The position numbers and the translations under genes are program-made. The notes below the pieces were generated by a model, which saw only the letters and a list, made by a program, of their open reading frames with translations, had not been told where the DNA came from and made no database searches. From positions 1 through 32,148 of the forward strand of contig DATKCQ010000138.1 of assembly GCA_035513135.1 (NCBI GenBank): a stretch of 32,148 nucleotides of DNA. The letters run 5' to 3'. This document shows positions 19,579-25,966 of this stretch, piece after piece; within the stretch, counting starts at the first letter, position 1, and the number at the start of each line of letters is the position of its first letter. The stretch is from Thermohalobaculum sp035513135. Its GTDB lineage: Bacteria; Pseudomonadota; Alphaproteobacteria; Rhodobacterales; Rhodobacteraceae.

Positions 19579-20421
19579 TCAGTGCGCCAGCAGCAACGGC
19601 ACCGGGCTTGCCCGCAGCATCTCGCGCGTGACACCGCCGAACAGGATCTCGCGCAGCCGCCAGTGGCCGTAGCCGCCCATCACCACCAGGTCGGTGCCGC
19701 ACTCCTCGGCGTGCTTGAGCAGCCGCCCGCCGATGCTCATCCCGCTCGACGGCAGCTGGTCGACGCTGACCTTCGCCGCGTGCCGCGCCAGCGCCGTGGC
19801 GAGGTCGGCGCCCGGCTCGGCGCCATGCGCGTCGTCGCCCGTTTCCGGGTCGACCATGGCGATGCGCACCTCCTCGGCCGATTCGATGAACGGCAGGGCA
19901 TCGCCCACGGCGCGCGCCGCCTCCCGGCACGGCGACCAGGCGATCATCACCCGCTTGCCGAAGGCGCCGCCGCTCCAGCCGGCCGGCAGCACCGCGAAGG
20001 GCCGGCCGGAATCGAACAGCACCCCCTCGAAGACCTTCCACAGCAGCGTCTCCTGCGGCCCCTCGAAGGGCTGGCCGAGCAGCGTGAGGTCGGCATAGCG
20101 GGCATGGCGCGCGGCGATGTCGGCGACCGCCGCGGGCACCCCCGTCTCCCACGAGACACCGCCGTCGTGCCCGGCCTTGGCCAGTTGCCGCTCGGCCTTG
20201 CCGGCGACCTCCTCGGCCAGCGCCCGGACCCGCTCGACATCCTCGAGATAGACATCCGCCGCCACCTCGCTGCCGATGCCGTAGTAATAGGCCGGCTGCT
20301 CGAGCGCGGCGCAGGCGGCGAGGTGCGCGCCGTGCGCCTCGGCCATGGCGATGGCGGTTTCGAGGCGCCGCTCCGAGGCCTCCGAGTCATCGGCGAAGAC
20401 AAGCAGGCTCTTCAAGGACAT
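19579..20421 (-). CDS. Universal stress protein, tandem UspA domains
   Basis: The protein has 280 residues, about twice a single Usp domain. The first half starts MSLKSLLVFADDSEASERRLETAIAMAEAHGAHL and is more divergent. The second half (from about FGKRVMIAWSPCREAARAV) keeps the ATP-binding pattern GGYGH...ILFGGVTREML near the C terminus. The ATG at 20421 has AAAGGAA upstream. Usp proteins with two domains are induced by starvation, oxygen limitation and other stress in many proteobacteria. An FNR/FixK-like site (20503-20516) about 82 bp upstream would fit oxygen control. It is divergent from the ftsH remnant. Confidence 0.92.
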   Translation of the reverse strand: MSLKSLLVFADDSEASERRLETAIAMAEAHGAHLAACAALEQPAYYYGIGSEVAADVYLEDVERVRALAEEVAGKAERQLAKAGHDGGVSWETGVPAAVADIAARHARYADLTLLGQPFEGPQETLLWKVFEGVLFDSGRPFAVLPAGWSGGAFGKRVMIAWSPCREAARAVGDALPFIESAEEVRIAMVDPETGDDAHGAEPGADLATALARHAAKVSVDQLPSSGMSIGGRLLKHAEECGTDLVVMGGYGHWRLREILFGGVTREMLRASPVPLLLAH

Positions 20422-20769
20422 GGCAGCGTTCCTTTGTTTAGCGTCCAGGCGCGTCCGGGGCTTCTCCCGGCCATAACTTGCGCCCGCCCCCGACGCTTCA
20501 CCTTGCGCTGGGTCAATGCGGGTCGCCGTGATGCTACGATAACCCGAAGCGCGTGCCAAAGGGAGGATTGCGCGATGCGCGCCATGCCGCAGCACCGGTC
20601 ACGCGGGCCGCTTCAAACCGAAGGCTTCCGCTTTTCTCGGGTGCACGCGGCGCTCGGGCGCCCTGCCAATTCCCCGACCCGATTCCCCAGCCGGAGACAT
20701 TGAATGACGCGCCGCCGCGCGCCAAATTCCAGAGGTCCCTCCGGTGGAGGCGCATCGGGAGGGCCGGGC
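20422..20769. other. Divergent intergenic region, Usp gene and ftsH remnant
   Basis: This 348-bp stretch has no supported gene. It holds the Usp gene ribosome-binding site, an FNR/FixK-like dyad at 20503-20516, and two candidate starts for the decayed ftsH. These are ATG 20704 with GGAG 8 nt upstream, and ATG 20770 with GGGAGGG 5 nt upstream; both are in frame. I see no strong sigma-70 promoter. Confidence 0.55.
20503..20516. promoter_or_regulatory. FNR/FixK-like binding site
   Basis: TTGCG-CTGG-GTCAA matches the FNR/FixK pattern TTGAT-N4-ATCAA at seven of the ten defined positions, with the outer TTG and CAA intact. It sits in the divergent gap, 82 bp before the Usp start. Seen by eye; an oxygen-response role is inference. 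Confidence 0.4.
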
Positions 20770-21282
20770 ATGGAGAGGAAGGACCAGTTCAACCTCTGGT
20801 ACGTGATCTTCGCCATCTTCGCGGTGCTCATGTTCCACAGCATCTGGCAGGCCGCGAGCACCGTCGAGCGCATCCCTTAAAGCGCCTTCGAGCAGCACCC
20901 GAGGTCAGGTCGCCCGCGTCTGGGTCGGCTCCGAGGAGGTCCACGGCGAGTACAAGGTGCCGCGGGACGGCCGCACCGGCTTCGTCACCGCCGCGCGCCG
21001 TTCCTCGGCGGCGGCGAGGACGCCTTCCCCGGCCCGCGCCGCTTCAGCGAGGCGACCGCCGAGCGCATCGACGCCGGCGTGAAGGCGATCCTCGACGCCG
21101 CCTTCGCCCGCGCGCTCGGCATCCTCGAGACCAACCGCGACATTCTCGAGAGCAGCGCCCGCGAGCTGCTGGAGCGCGAGACGCTGGAGGCCGCCGAGCT
21201 GCGCAGGCTCACCGCGGACCTCAAGCGCGAAGCCCCGCCCAGGCCGGGCGCCGCACGGGGCAAGGCCGCCGCGGCCGAGTAG
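20770..21282 (+). pseudogene. ftsH: ftsH remnant: both ends kept, ATPase and protease core deleted
   Basis: Frame 1 from ATG 20770 reads MERKDQFNLWYVIFAIFAVL and on to TVERIP, the membrane-entry segment of FtsH. The TAA at 20878-20880 falls where a Tyr codon (PYSxFE) is expected. The FtsH-like reading continues after a frame change as GQVARVWVGSEEVHGEYKV and PRDGRTGFVTA (from 20903). At about 20995-21001 it jumps, with another frame change, to the C-terminal tail FLGGGEDAFPG...ERIDAGVKAILDAAFARA...ETNRDILESSARELLERETL, ending TAG 21282. Only about 170 of the usual 600-650 codons remain; the AAA+ Walker motifs and HEAGH zinc site are gone. A working FtsH should exist elsewhere. Confidence 0.9.
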
Positions 21283-21314
21283 CGCGTCAGCGCCTCTCCG
21301 GCGCCCCCCACCCG

Positions 21315-23099
21315 TCAGAAGCTCCAGAACATCGGGATCAGCAGGGCGGCGAGGATGCCGACGCCCAGGTTCATCGGGATGCCCAGCCGCATGTAGTCGG
21401 TGAAGCGGTAGCCCCCGGCCGCGTAGACCAGGGTGTTTGTCTGATAGCCGATCGGCGTGGCGAAGGCGGCCGAGGCGGCGATCATCACCGCGACCACGAA
21501 GGGGCGCGGATCGACCCCAAGCTCGAGCGCCAGCGAGATGGCGATCGGGGTCATCACCGCGGCCACGGCGTTGTTGGTGACCAGCTCGGTGAGCAGCGAG
21601 GCCATCAGGAACACCAGCCAGAGCACCAGCGCCGGCGGCAGGCCCATCAGCCCCGGCGCCAGCGCATCGACGATCAGCTGCACCGCGCCGGTCCGCTCGA
21701 GCGCCTGGCCGACGCTGAGCATTGCGAAGATCAGGGTGAGCAGGCGAATCTCGACGAGCTGGAACGCCTCCTCGGCGTCGATGCAGCGGGTGGCGAGCGC
21801 CAGCGCCACGCCGATCACCGCGAGACCGGCGATCGGCATCAGGCCGAACGTCGCGCCGATCACCACGAAGGCGAGGATGGCGAACATCCACGGCGCCCGG
21901 CGGCGGCGGTAGGGGCGCTCGGAGGGCAGCGTCAGCTCGGCCAGCCCGACGTCCTCGGCGAGCCGGTGGATGTCCTCGGGCGCCCCCTCGAGCAGCAGCG
22001 TGTCGCCGATCTGGAGGCGGGTCTCCTCGATCACCGCGCCGACCTTCTCGTCGCGGCGGTGCAGCGCCAGCGGGTAGACGCCGTAGCGCCGGCGCAGGCG
22101 CAGGTCGCCGAGCACCCGGCCGATCAGGCGGCAGCCCGGCGTGATCAGGGCCTCGACGGTGACGGTGGTCTTCTGGCCGACCGGGTCGACCTGGCCGACC
22201 ATCGACATCTCGCGGTCCTCGCGCAGCGACAGAAGCTCGCCCACGGCGGTGCGGATCACCACGCGGTCGCCGGCGGCGAGCACCACGTCACCGAGGCGGC
22301 GCCGGAGCGAGGCATCGCCACGAATCACGTCGATCACGTGCATGTCCTCGCGGCTGAGGCTGCCGACCTCGAGCACTGGCCGGCCGATCAGCTCGGAGCC
22401 CTCGGGGATCACCACCTCGGTGAAATAGCGGTTGCGGCGGCGCCCGGTGAGGAAGTCGACCAGCGCCTTGCGCACCGGCAGAAGGCGCGGCGCGGCCACG
22501 GCGATGAAGGCCATCCCGGCGGCGAGGATGATGACGGCGACCGGGGTGATCTCGAAGAGCGAGAAGGGCTCCATCCCGTGCTCGCGGGCGATGCCGTCGA
22601 CCAGCAGGTTGGTCGAGGTGCCAATCAACGTGCACATGCCGCCGAGGATGGCGATGTAGGAAAGCGGGATCAGCAGCTTCGAGGCCGGGATGTGCAGGAT
22701 CTTCCCCAGCCTGAGCGCCACCGGCATCATCATCACCACCATCGGCGTGTTGTTGAGGAAGGCCGAAGCCGCACCGGTGAAGGCGGCGAAGCCGGCGAAC
22801 ACCCGGCGCGGATGCGTCTCGATGTTGCGGGCGAGGTAGCGGGTGAATGCGTCGAGCGCGCCGGTGCGCAGGAGCGCGCCCGAGATGATGAACATCGCGC
22901 CGATGGTCACCGGGGCGGGGTTCGAGAACACACGCAGCAGGGCATCGACAGGCAGGATCCCGACGGCGAGCAGGACCGCGGCGCCGCAAAGCGCCACGAC
23001 CTCGGGCGGGTAGTCCTCGCGCACGAAGGCGGCGAACATCGCGGTGACGACGCCGAGCGTGAACAGCGCCGGCCAGACATCGGGGGCGAGGAGTTCCAT
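21315..23099 (-). CDS. SLC13-family permease with two RCK_C domains
   Basis: The 594-residue membrane protein has about six helices in its first half, including NNTPMV (116-121) and GTSTNLL (160-166), the helix-breaking substrate/sodium-site motifs of the divalent-anion:sodium symporter group. A soluble insert (about 220-395) looks like two TrkA-C/RCK_C domains, with EGSELIGRPV and PGCRLIGRVL starting each. A second membrane half has TELVTNNAVAAVMTP and ATPIGYQTNTLVY. Relatives carry sulfate or di/tricarboxylates, so the substrate is open. The start ATG 23099 follows AGGGGAA. The upstream longer frame lacks similarity. Confidence 0.9.
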   Translation of the reverse strand: MELLAPDVWPALFTLGVVTAMFAAFVREDYPPEVVALCGAAVLLAVGILPVDALLRVFSNPAPVTIGAMFIISGALLRTGALDAFTRYLARNIETHPRRVFAGFAAFTGAASAFLNNTPMVVMMMPVALRLGKILHIPASKLLIPLSYIAILGGMCTLIGTSTNLLVDGIAREHGMEPFSLFEITPVAVIILAAGMAFIAVAAPRLLPVRKALVDFLTGRRRNRYFTEVVIPEGSELIGRPVLEVGSLSREDMHVIDVIRGDASLRRRLGDVVLAAGDRVVIRTAVGELLSLREDREMSMVGQVDPVGQKTTVTVEALITPGCRLIGRVLGDLRLRRRYGVYPLALHRRDEKVGAVIEETRLQIGDTLLLEGAPEDIHRLAEDVGLAELTLPSERPYRRRRAPWMFAILAFVVIGATFGLMPIAGLAVIGVALALATRCIDAEEAFQLVEIRLLTLIFAMLSVGQALERTGAVQLIVDALAPGLMGLPPALVLWLVFLMASLLTELVTNNAVAAVMTPIAISLALELGVDPRPFVVAVMIAASAAFATPIGYQTNTLVYAAGGYRFTDYMRLGIPMNLGVGILAALLIPMFWSF

Positions 23100-23285
23100 G
23101 GGCGGAGTTCCCCTGCTGCACCGTGCGGGGCAGTGGCCGCGCGTCCCCGATGCTCGCAAGTTTGCAGCGGGCGCGCAATGCGCGGCTTCGCGGAGCCGCC
23201 GGGAGGTGTGCTGCCCCGTTCGCGCGCCGGCAAGGCCAATGCGTGCAAGTTCAAATCCAGAAATTTCAGAGGAAGGTGCGGAAAA

Positions 23286-24104
23286 TCAATTTGGTGCGCT
23301 GGTTTTGTCGAGCTTTCCCTGAAGGCGGACCGGGGCGATCCGGCTGGCTAGGCCGGTGCGATCATCGGTCTCGAGATACACCCCGCAGATGCTGGGCTCG
23401 CCCATCGCCGGCTCGAAGCGGCCGTTGGCCATGCCGGTAATGAAACGGCGCAGCGGCTCGGACTTCTCCATGCCGATCACCGAGTCGTAGTCGCCGCACA
23501 TGCCGGCGTCGGACTGGTAGGCGGTGCCTTTCGGCAGGATCATCGCGTCGGCCGTGGGGACGTGGGTGTGACTGCCGACGACCAGGCTGGCGCGGCCGTC
23601 GCACCAGTGGCCGACGGCCATCTTCTCCGACGTCGCCTCGGCATGCATTTCCACGAGAACGGCATCCGCGGCGGCGCCGAGCGGCGCGACCTTCAGCGCC
23701 GCGTCGAGCGCCGAGAACGGGTCCTCGAACGGGCGGTTCATGAAGACCCGGCCGAGCGCCACGGCGACCAGCACCTTGCGGCCCCGGCCGGCCTCGAACA
23801 GGCCCGAGCCGCGCCCCGGCACCGCGCGTCCGTAGTTCAGCGGGCGCAGGATGCGCGGCTCGCGCTCGATGTGCTGGATCATCTCCTTCTGGTCGAAGGC
23901 GTGGTCGCCCAGCGTGAGGCAGTCGGCCCCCGCCGCGAACAGCGCGTCGGCGATGGCGGGGGTGAGGCCGAAGCCCGATGCGGCGTTCTCGGCGTTGACC
24001 GCGACGAAGTCGAGCTTCCAGTCGGCGCGCAGCTTCGGCAGCGCCTCGATCACGGCGGTGCGGCCGGCCCGGCCCACCAGGTCGCCGAGGAACAGCAGGC
24101 GCAT
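23286..24104 (-). CDS. YmdB-type metallophosphoesterase (TIGR00282 family)
   Basis: The protein has 272 residues. The calcineurin-like metal-binding blocks are all visible: FLGDLVGRAGR (D8), VNAENAASGFG (N near 39), GDHAFD (about 66-71) and GSHTHVPTAD, with EMHAEATSEK between them. The family is a 2',3'-cyclic nucleotide phosphodiesterase in Bacillus (YmdB) and affects biofilm and sporulation there; in alphaproteobacteria its role is not clear. Its ATG (24104-24102) shares one base with the TGA of fau, so the two genes are coupled. The 3' side enters a locally AT-rich stretch. Confidence 0.93.
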   Translation of the reverse strand: MRLLFLGDLVGRAGRTAVIEALPKLRADWKLDFVAVNAENAASGFGLTPAIADALFAAGADCLTLGDHAFDQKEMIQHIEREPRILRPLNYGRAVPGRGSGLFEAGRGRKVLVAVALGRVFMNRPFEDPFSALDAALKVAPLGAAADAVLVEMHAEATSEKMAVGHWCDGRASLVVGSHTHVPTADAMILPKGTAYQSDAGMCGDYDSVIGMEKSEPLRRFITGMANGRFEPAMGEPSICGVYLETDDRTGLASRIAPVRLQGKLDKTSAPN

Positions 24105-24712
24105 CAGCCCTGCCCCCCGGCGCCGTCACGGTGAAAGCGGATCGGCCCGCGCTCGGTCACCACGGCGTCGAGGCGCTGGTCGGTGGGATCGTGCGGGATC
24201 GCCGCGACCTGCTGCGCCGCAAAGGCCAGGCCGACGGCGAGCGTGCGGCGCTTCGCGCGCAGGCCGGCCAGCGTGCGGTCGTAGTAGCCGCCGCCATAGC
24301 CGAGTCGGTGGCCCCGCGCGTCGAAGGCAACGAGGGGGGCGATCAGCAGCTCGGGGTCGAGCCAGTCGCCCCCGGCGGGGATCTCGGCGCCGAACGGGCC
24401 CTCGATCATGGCCGCGCCGGGGTGCCATTCGCGAAAGCGCAGCGGCTGCCGCTGCCCCTCGATCACCGGCACGCACAGGCGGTGGCCGGCGGCGTGCAGC
24501 GCTTCCATCAGGGGTGTCGGGTCGATCTCGGTGCGGATCGGGCGGTAGCCCGAGATCACGCGTGCGCCGGTGTGCAGGCGCGCGGCGAAGAAGTGGTCGC
24601 GCGCCACGCGGGCCGCATCTCCGCCCGCTGCGCCGTCGGCGGCATGGGCCTCGCGGCGGCGCGCGAACACCTCGCGGCGCAGCGCGGCCTTCGGGTCGGG
24701 AGCGGTGTCCAT
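24104..24712 (-). CDS. fau: 5-formyltetrahydrofolate cyclo-ligase
   Basis: This 202-residue enzyme uses ATP to convert 5-formyl-THF to 5,10-methenyl-THF, clearing a by-product of the folate cycle that inhibits one-carbon enzymes. The signature GYGGGYYDRTL and the earlier PVIEGQRQPLRFREW and LLIAPLVAFDARGHRLG blocks identify it. The ATG at 24712 starts MDTAPDPKAALRREVFARR, as family members do; the upstream extension in the same frame runs through the 6S RNA and should not be translated. It overlaps ymdB by one base and follows the ssrS-like RNA, a widespread arrangement. Confidence 0.94.
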   Translation of the reverse strand: MDTAPDPKAALRREVFARRREAHAADGAAGGDAARVARDHFFAARLHTGARVISGYRPIRTEIDPTPLMEALHAAGHRLCVPVIEGQRQPLRFREWHPGAAMIEGPFGAEIPAGGDWLDPELLIAPLVAFDARGHRLGYGGGYYDRTLAGLRAKRRTLAVGLAFAAQQVAAIPHDPTDQRLDAVVTERGPIRFHRDGAGGQG

Positions 24713-24775
24713 GGCGGCCCGCTCTAGCGCGCAGGTCTGGCCGGCGCAAGGCGGGAGAGGCGGGTGGCGGGCCCG

Positions 24776-24927
24776 TCGCAGCCGTCGAGGCTCCAGATCC
24801 TCGCGAGCCTGGGTAACCAGGTGGGCACCAGATGCGATAGGCCACGGCCAGTCGCAGCGCCAGTTCCCTCGCGATGCAATAGGCCAGCAGGATTCTGGCC
24901 TCTGACGAGAAGGACAGCACCCGCCGC
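24776..24927 (-). ncRNA. ssrS: 6S RNA (SsrS), RNA polymerase regulator
   Basis: The only gene-sized gap between zapA and fau folds like 6S RNA on the minus strand. A bulged closing stem joins GGGTGCT and GTCC near the 5' end with GGAT and AGCCTC near the 3' end. A hairpin GGCCAG/CTGGCC sits on the 5' side of the bubble, TCGCGAG pairs with CTCGCGA, TGCGA/TCGCA and GGCGC/GTGCC build the apical arm, and CCTGG-TTAC-CCAGG a side hairpin. GGTGCCCACCTGG resembles other alphaproteobacterial copies, from memory. Ends are estimates; the length of about 152 nt is normal. 6S RNA mimics an open promoter to bind housekeeping holoenzyme. Confidence 0.82.
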
Positions 24928-24932
24928 TGCGA

Positions 24933-24961
24933 AACATAGGACCGCGCCGGGGTTTTGAAAA
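24933..24961 (-). promoter_or_regulatory. Putative promoter of the 6S RNA gene
   Basis: On the minus strand TTTTCA (24961-24956) and TATGTT (24938-24933) are 17 bp apart. The expected start falls at about 24926-24927, matching the folded 5' end of the RNA. Confidence 0.55.
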
Positions 24962-24980
24962 GGGGGCGGCGCGGGACTCA

Positions 24981-25019
24981 GGTACGGAGCTCAGGTACGG
25001 AGCTCAGATACGGAGCTCA
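24981..25019. repeat. 13-bp tandem repeat, three units
   Basis: GGTACGGAGCTCA occurs at 24981-24993 and 24994-25006 and with one change (GATACGGAGCTCA) at 25007-25019; a broken fourth unit begins GGTTCG at 25020. Each unit holds the palindrome GAGCTC. The array lies between the zapA stop codon and the 6S RNA promoter, about 20 bp upstream of its -35. Confidence 0.9.
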
Positions 25020-25029
25020 GGTTCGCGAC

Positions 25030-25359
25030 CTAGGTGCCTGGCTTGCCGGTGGCCATCCGCTCGATGTGCTCGGCGAGGCTGGTGACGCGCTGGGCCAGCT
25101 CGTGTTCGCGCTCGGAGGCGAGGCCATCGCCGCCCCCGCCGTGCTCGGTGAGCTGGCGCTCGGTGTCCGAGAGCCGGTCGGCGACCAGCAGCGCCGTCAT
25201 CAGGAAGAGCCGGGCCTCGGGCATGTTGCCGAACTGGCGCTGCAGGCCGCGGGCCTCGCTGTCGATCAGCGCGGCGAGGCCCTCGAGGTGTGCCTCCTCG
25301 CCCTCGCCGCAGCCCAGCCGGTAGGTGCGGCCGGCGATCTCGACGGTGACTTCAGCCAT
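25030..25359 (-). CDS. zapA: Cell division protein ZapA
   Basis: This 109-residue protein starts MAEVTVEIAGRTYRLGC, the usual ZapA opening, followed by GEEAHLEGLAALIDSEARGL and EARLFLMTALLVADRLSD and then a predicted coiled-coil tail. ZapA tetramers bind and bundle FtsZ filaments at the division site. The ATG at 25359 has GGGAGGG about 4 nt upstream and lies inside the end of the DUF4164 gene (8-bp overlap), so the pair is co-translated. A run of glycines (HGGGGDG) between the globular part and the coil is a local feature. Confidence 0.93.
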   Translation of the reverse strand: MAEVTVEIAGRTYRLGCGEGEEAHLEGLAALIDSEARGLQRQFGNMPEARLFLMTALLVADRLSDTERQLTEHGGGGDGLASEREHELAQRVTSLAEHIERMATGKPGT

Positions 25360-25654
25360 TGCGCCCTCCCTGGCGGCCAGCCCTGGCCGCCTCCTGATCA
25401 TGCACTGCGAGGATGGTGCGCAAATCGCCGAGCGCGGCTTTCACGGCCTCGGCCGCCTCGCCGCGCAGCTTGGCGTCCTCCTCGCGGGCGGCGCGCAGCT
25501 CGGCCAGTTCGGTGCGCAAGCGATCCCGCTCGGCCGTGAGCTTGGCGATTTGCGCCTCGTGCGTGCCCTGCTCGGACCGGCCCCGCTTCGACGCGTCGAG
25601 CAGCGTCGCCACCGCGCCGTTGAGCCGGTCGAGCGCCTTTTCCAGTTCCGACAT
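25352..25654 (-). CDS. DUF4164-type coiled-coil protein
   Basis: The gene encodes 100 residues that are nearly all predicted helix and coiled coil (ALDRLNGAVATLLDASKRG, then EAQIAKLTAERDRLRTELAELRAAREEDAKLR). It matches the small DUF4164 proteins found just upstream of zapA in many alphaproteobacteria. Function is unknown; the overlap with zapA suggests a division-related role. No signal or membrane segment is visible. The ATG at 25654 is fixed by the SELEKALDRL opening. Confidence 0.85.
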   Translation of the reverse strand: MSELEKALDRLNGAVATLLDASKRGRSEQGTHEAQIAKLTAERDRLRTELAELRAAREEDAKLRGEAAEAVKAALGDLRTILAVHDQEAARAGRQGGRNG

Positions 25655-25690
25655 GCCCGTGCGCTCCCGTTGTGGCGGCCCTGCCCCCGT

Positions 25691-25716
25691 TGCCCGCGGA
25701 TCGTGCCCGCGGATCG
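25691..25716. repeat. 13-bp direct duplication
   Basis: TGCCCGCGGATCG is present twice head to tail (25691-25703 and 25704-25716). It would be in the 5' leader of the DUF4164-zapA transcript if the promoter at 25755-25782 is right. Confidence 0.85.
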
Positions 25717-25754
25717 CCGTGCCGAATCATGCCCCGGCAGCGGGCACTCGGACA

Positions 25755-25782
25755 AGTATCACCGCGCGTGGATTGCGTGCAA
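25755..25782 (-). promoter_or_regulatory. Putative promoter for DUF4164-zapA
   Basis: On the minus strand TTGCAC (25782-25777) and GATACT (25760-25755) are 16 bp apart; shifting the -35 one base (TTTGCA) gives 17. The predicted start is about 95 nt before the DUF4164 ATG. Confidence 0.5.
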
Positions 25783-25843
25783 ACCAATGCGGTTGTCCGG
25801 GAGAGTGCAGACGGTCCACCGCAGGCCGTCCGCTGGCCCGAAT

Positions 25844-25891
25844 TCCGGGTTCGAATCCCGGGCTCGAGTCCCGGCTTGATTCCCGGCTTGA
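25844..25891. repeat. 12-bp imperfect tandem repeat, four units
   Basis: Units are TCCGGGTTCGAA (25844), TCCCGGGCTCGA (25856), GTCCCGGCTTGA (25868) and TTCCCGGCTTGA (25880), all sharing a CCGG core in a 12-bp register. The last two differ at one base. The array lies upstream of tkt, in the divergent gap. Confidence 0.8.
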
Positions 25892-25966
25892 TTCCCTCGG
25901 CACCCGGCAGCATGTTCGCCCCGCCGCCCGAACCCGCCGCCCGAACCCGCCATCCTGGGGAGCACA

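Larger units (their letters stand above)
25655..25966. other. Divergent intergenic region, DUF4164 and tkt
   Basis: The 312-bp gap has no supported gene. It contains a 13-bp duplication (25691-25716), a promoter for the DUF4164-zapA side (25755-25782), a 12-bp tandem array (25844-25891), and the tkt ribosome-binding site GGGGAG (25957-25962). I could not find a good promoter for tkt. Confidence 0.6.

Noticed and set aside
24126..24920. 264-codon frame reading through the 6S RNA region into fau
   Set aside because: It is out of frame with fau and its N-terminal part comes from the structured RNA; no protein similarity seen.
25847..25862. tRNA-like GGTTCGAATCCC motif upstream of tkt
   Set aside because: The T-arm-like string is part of the 12-bp repeat array; no acceptor, D or anticodon arms can be formed around it.
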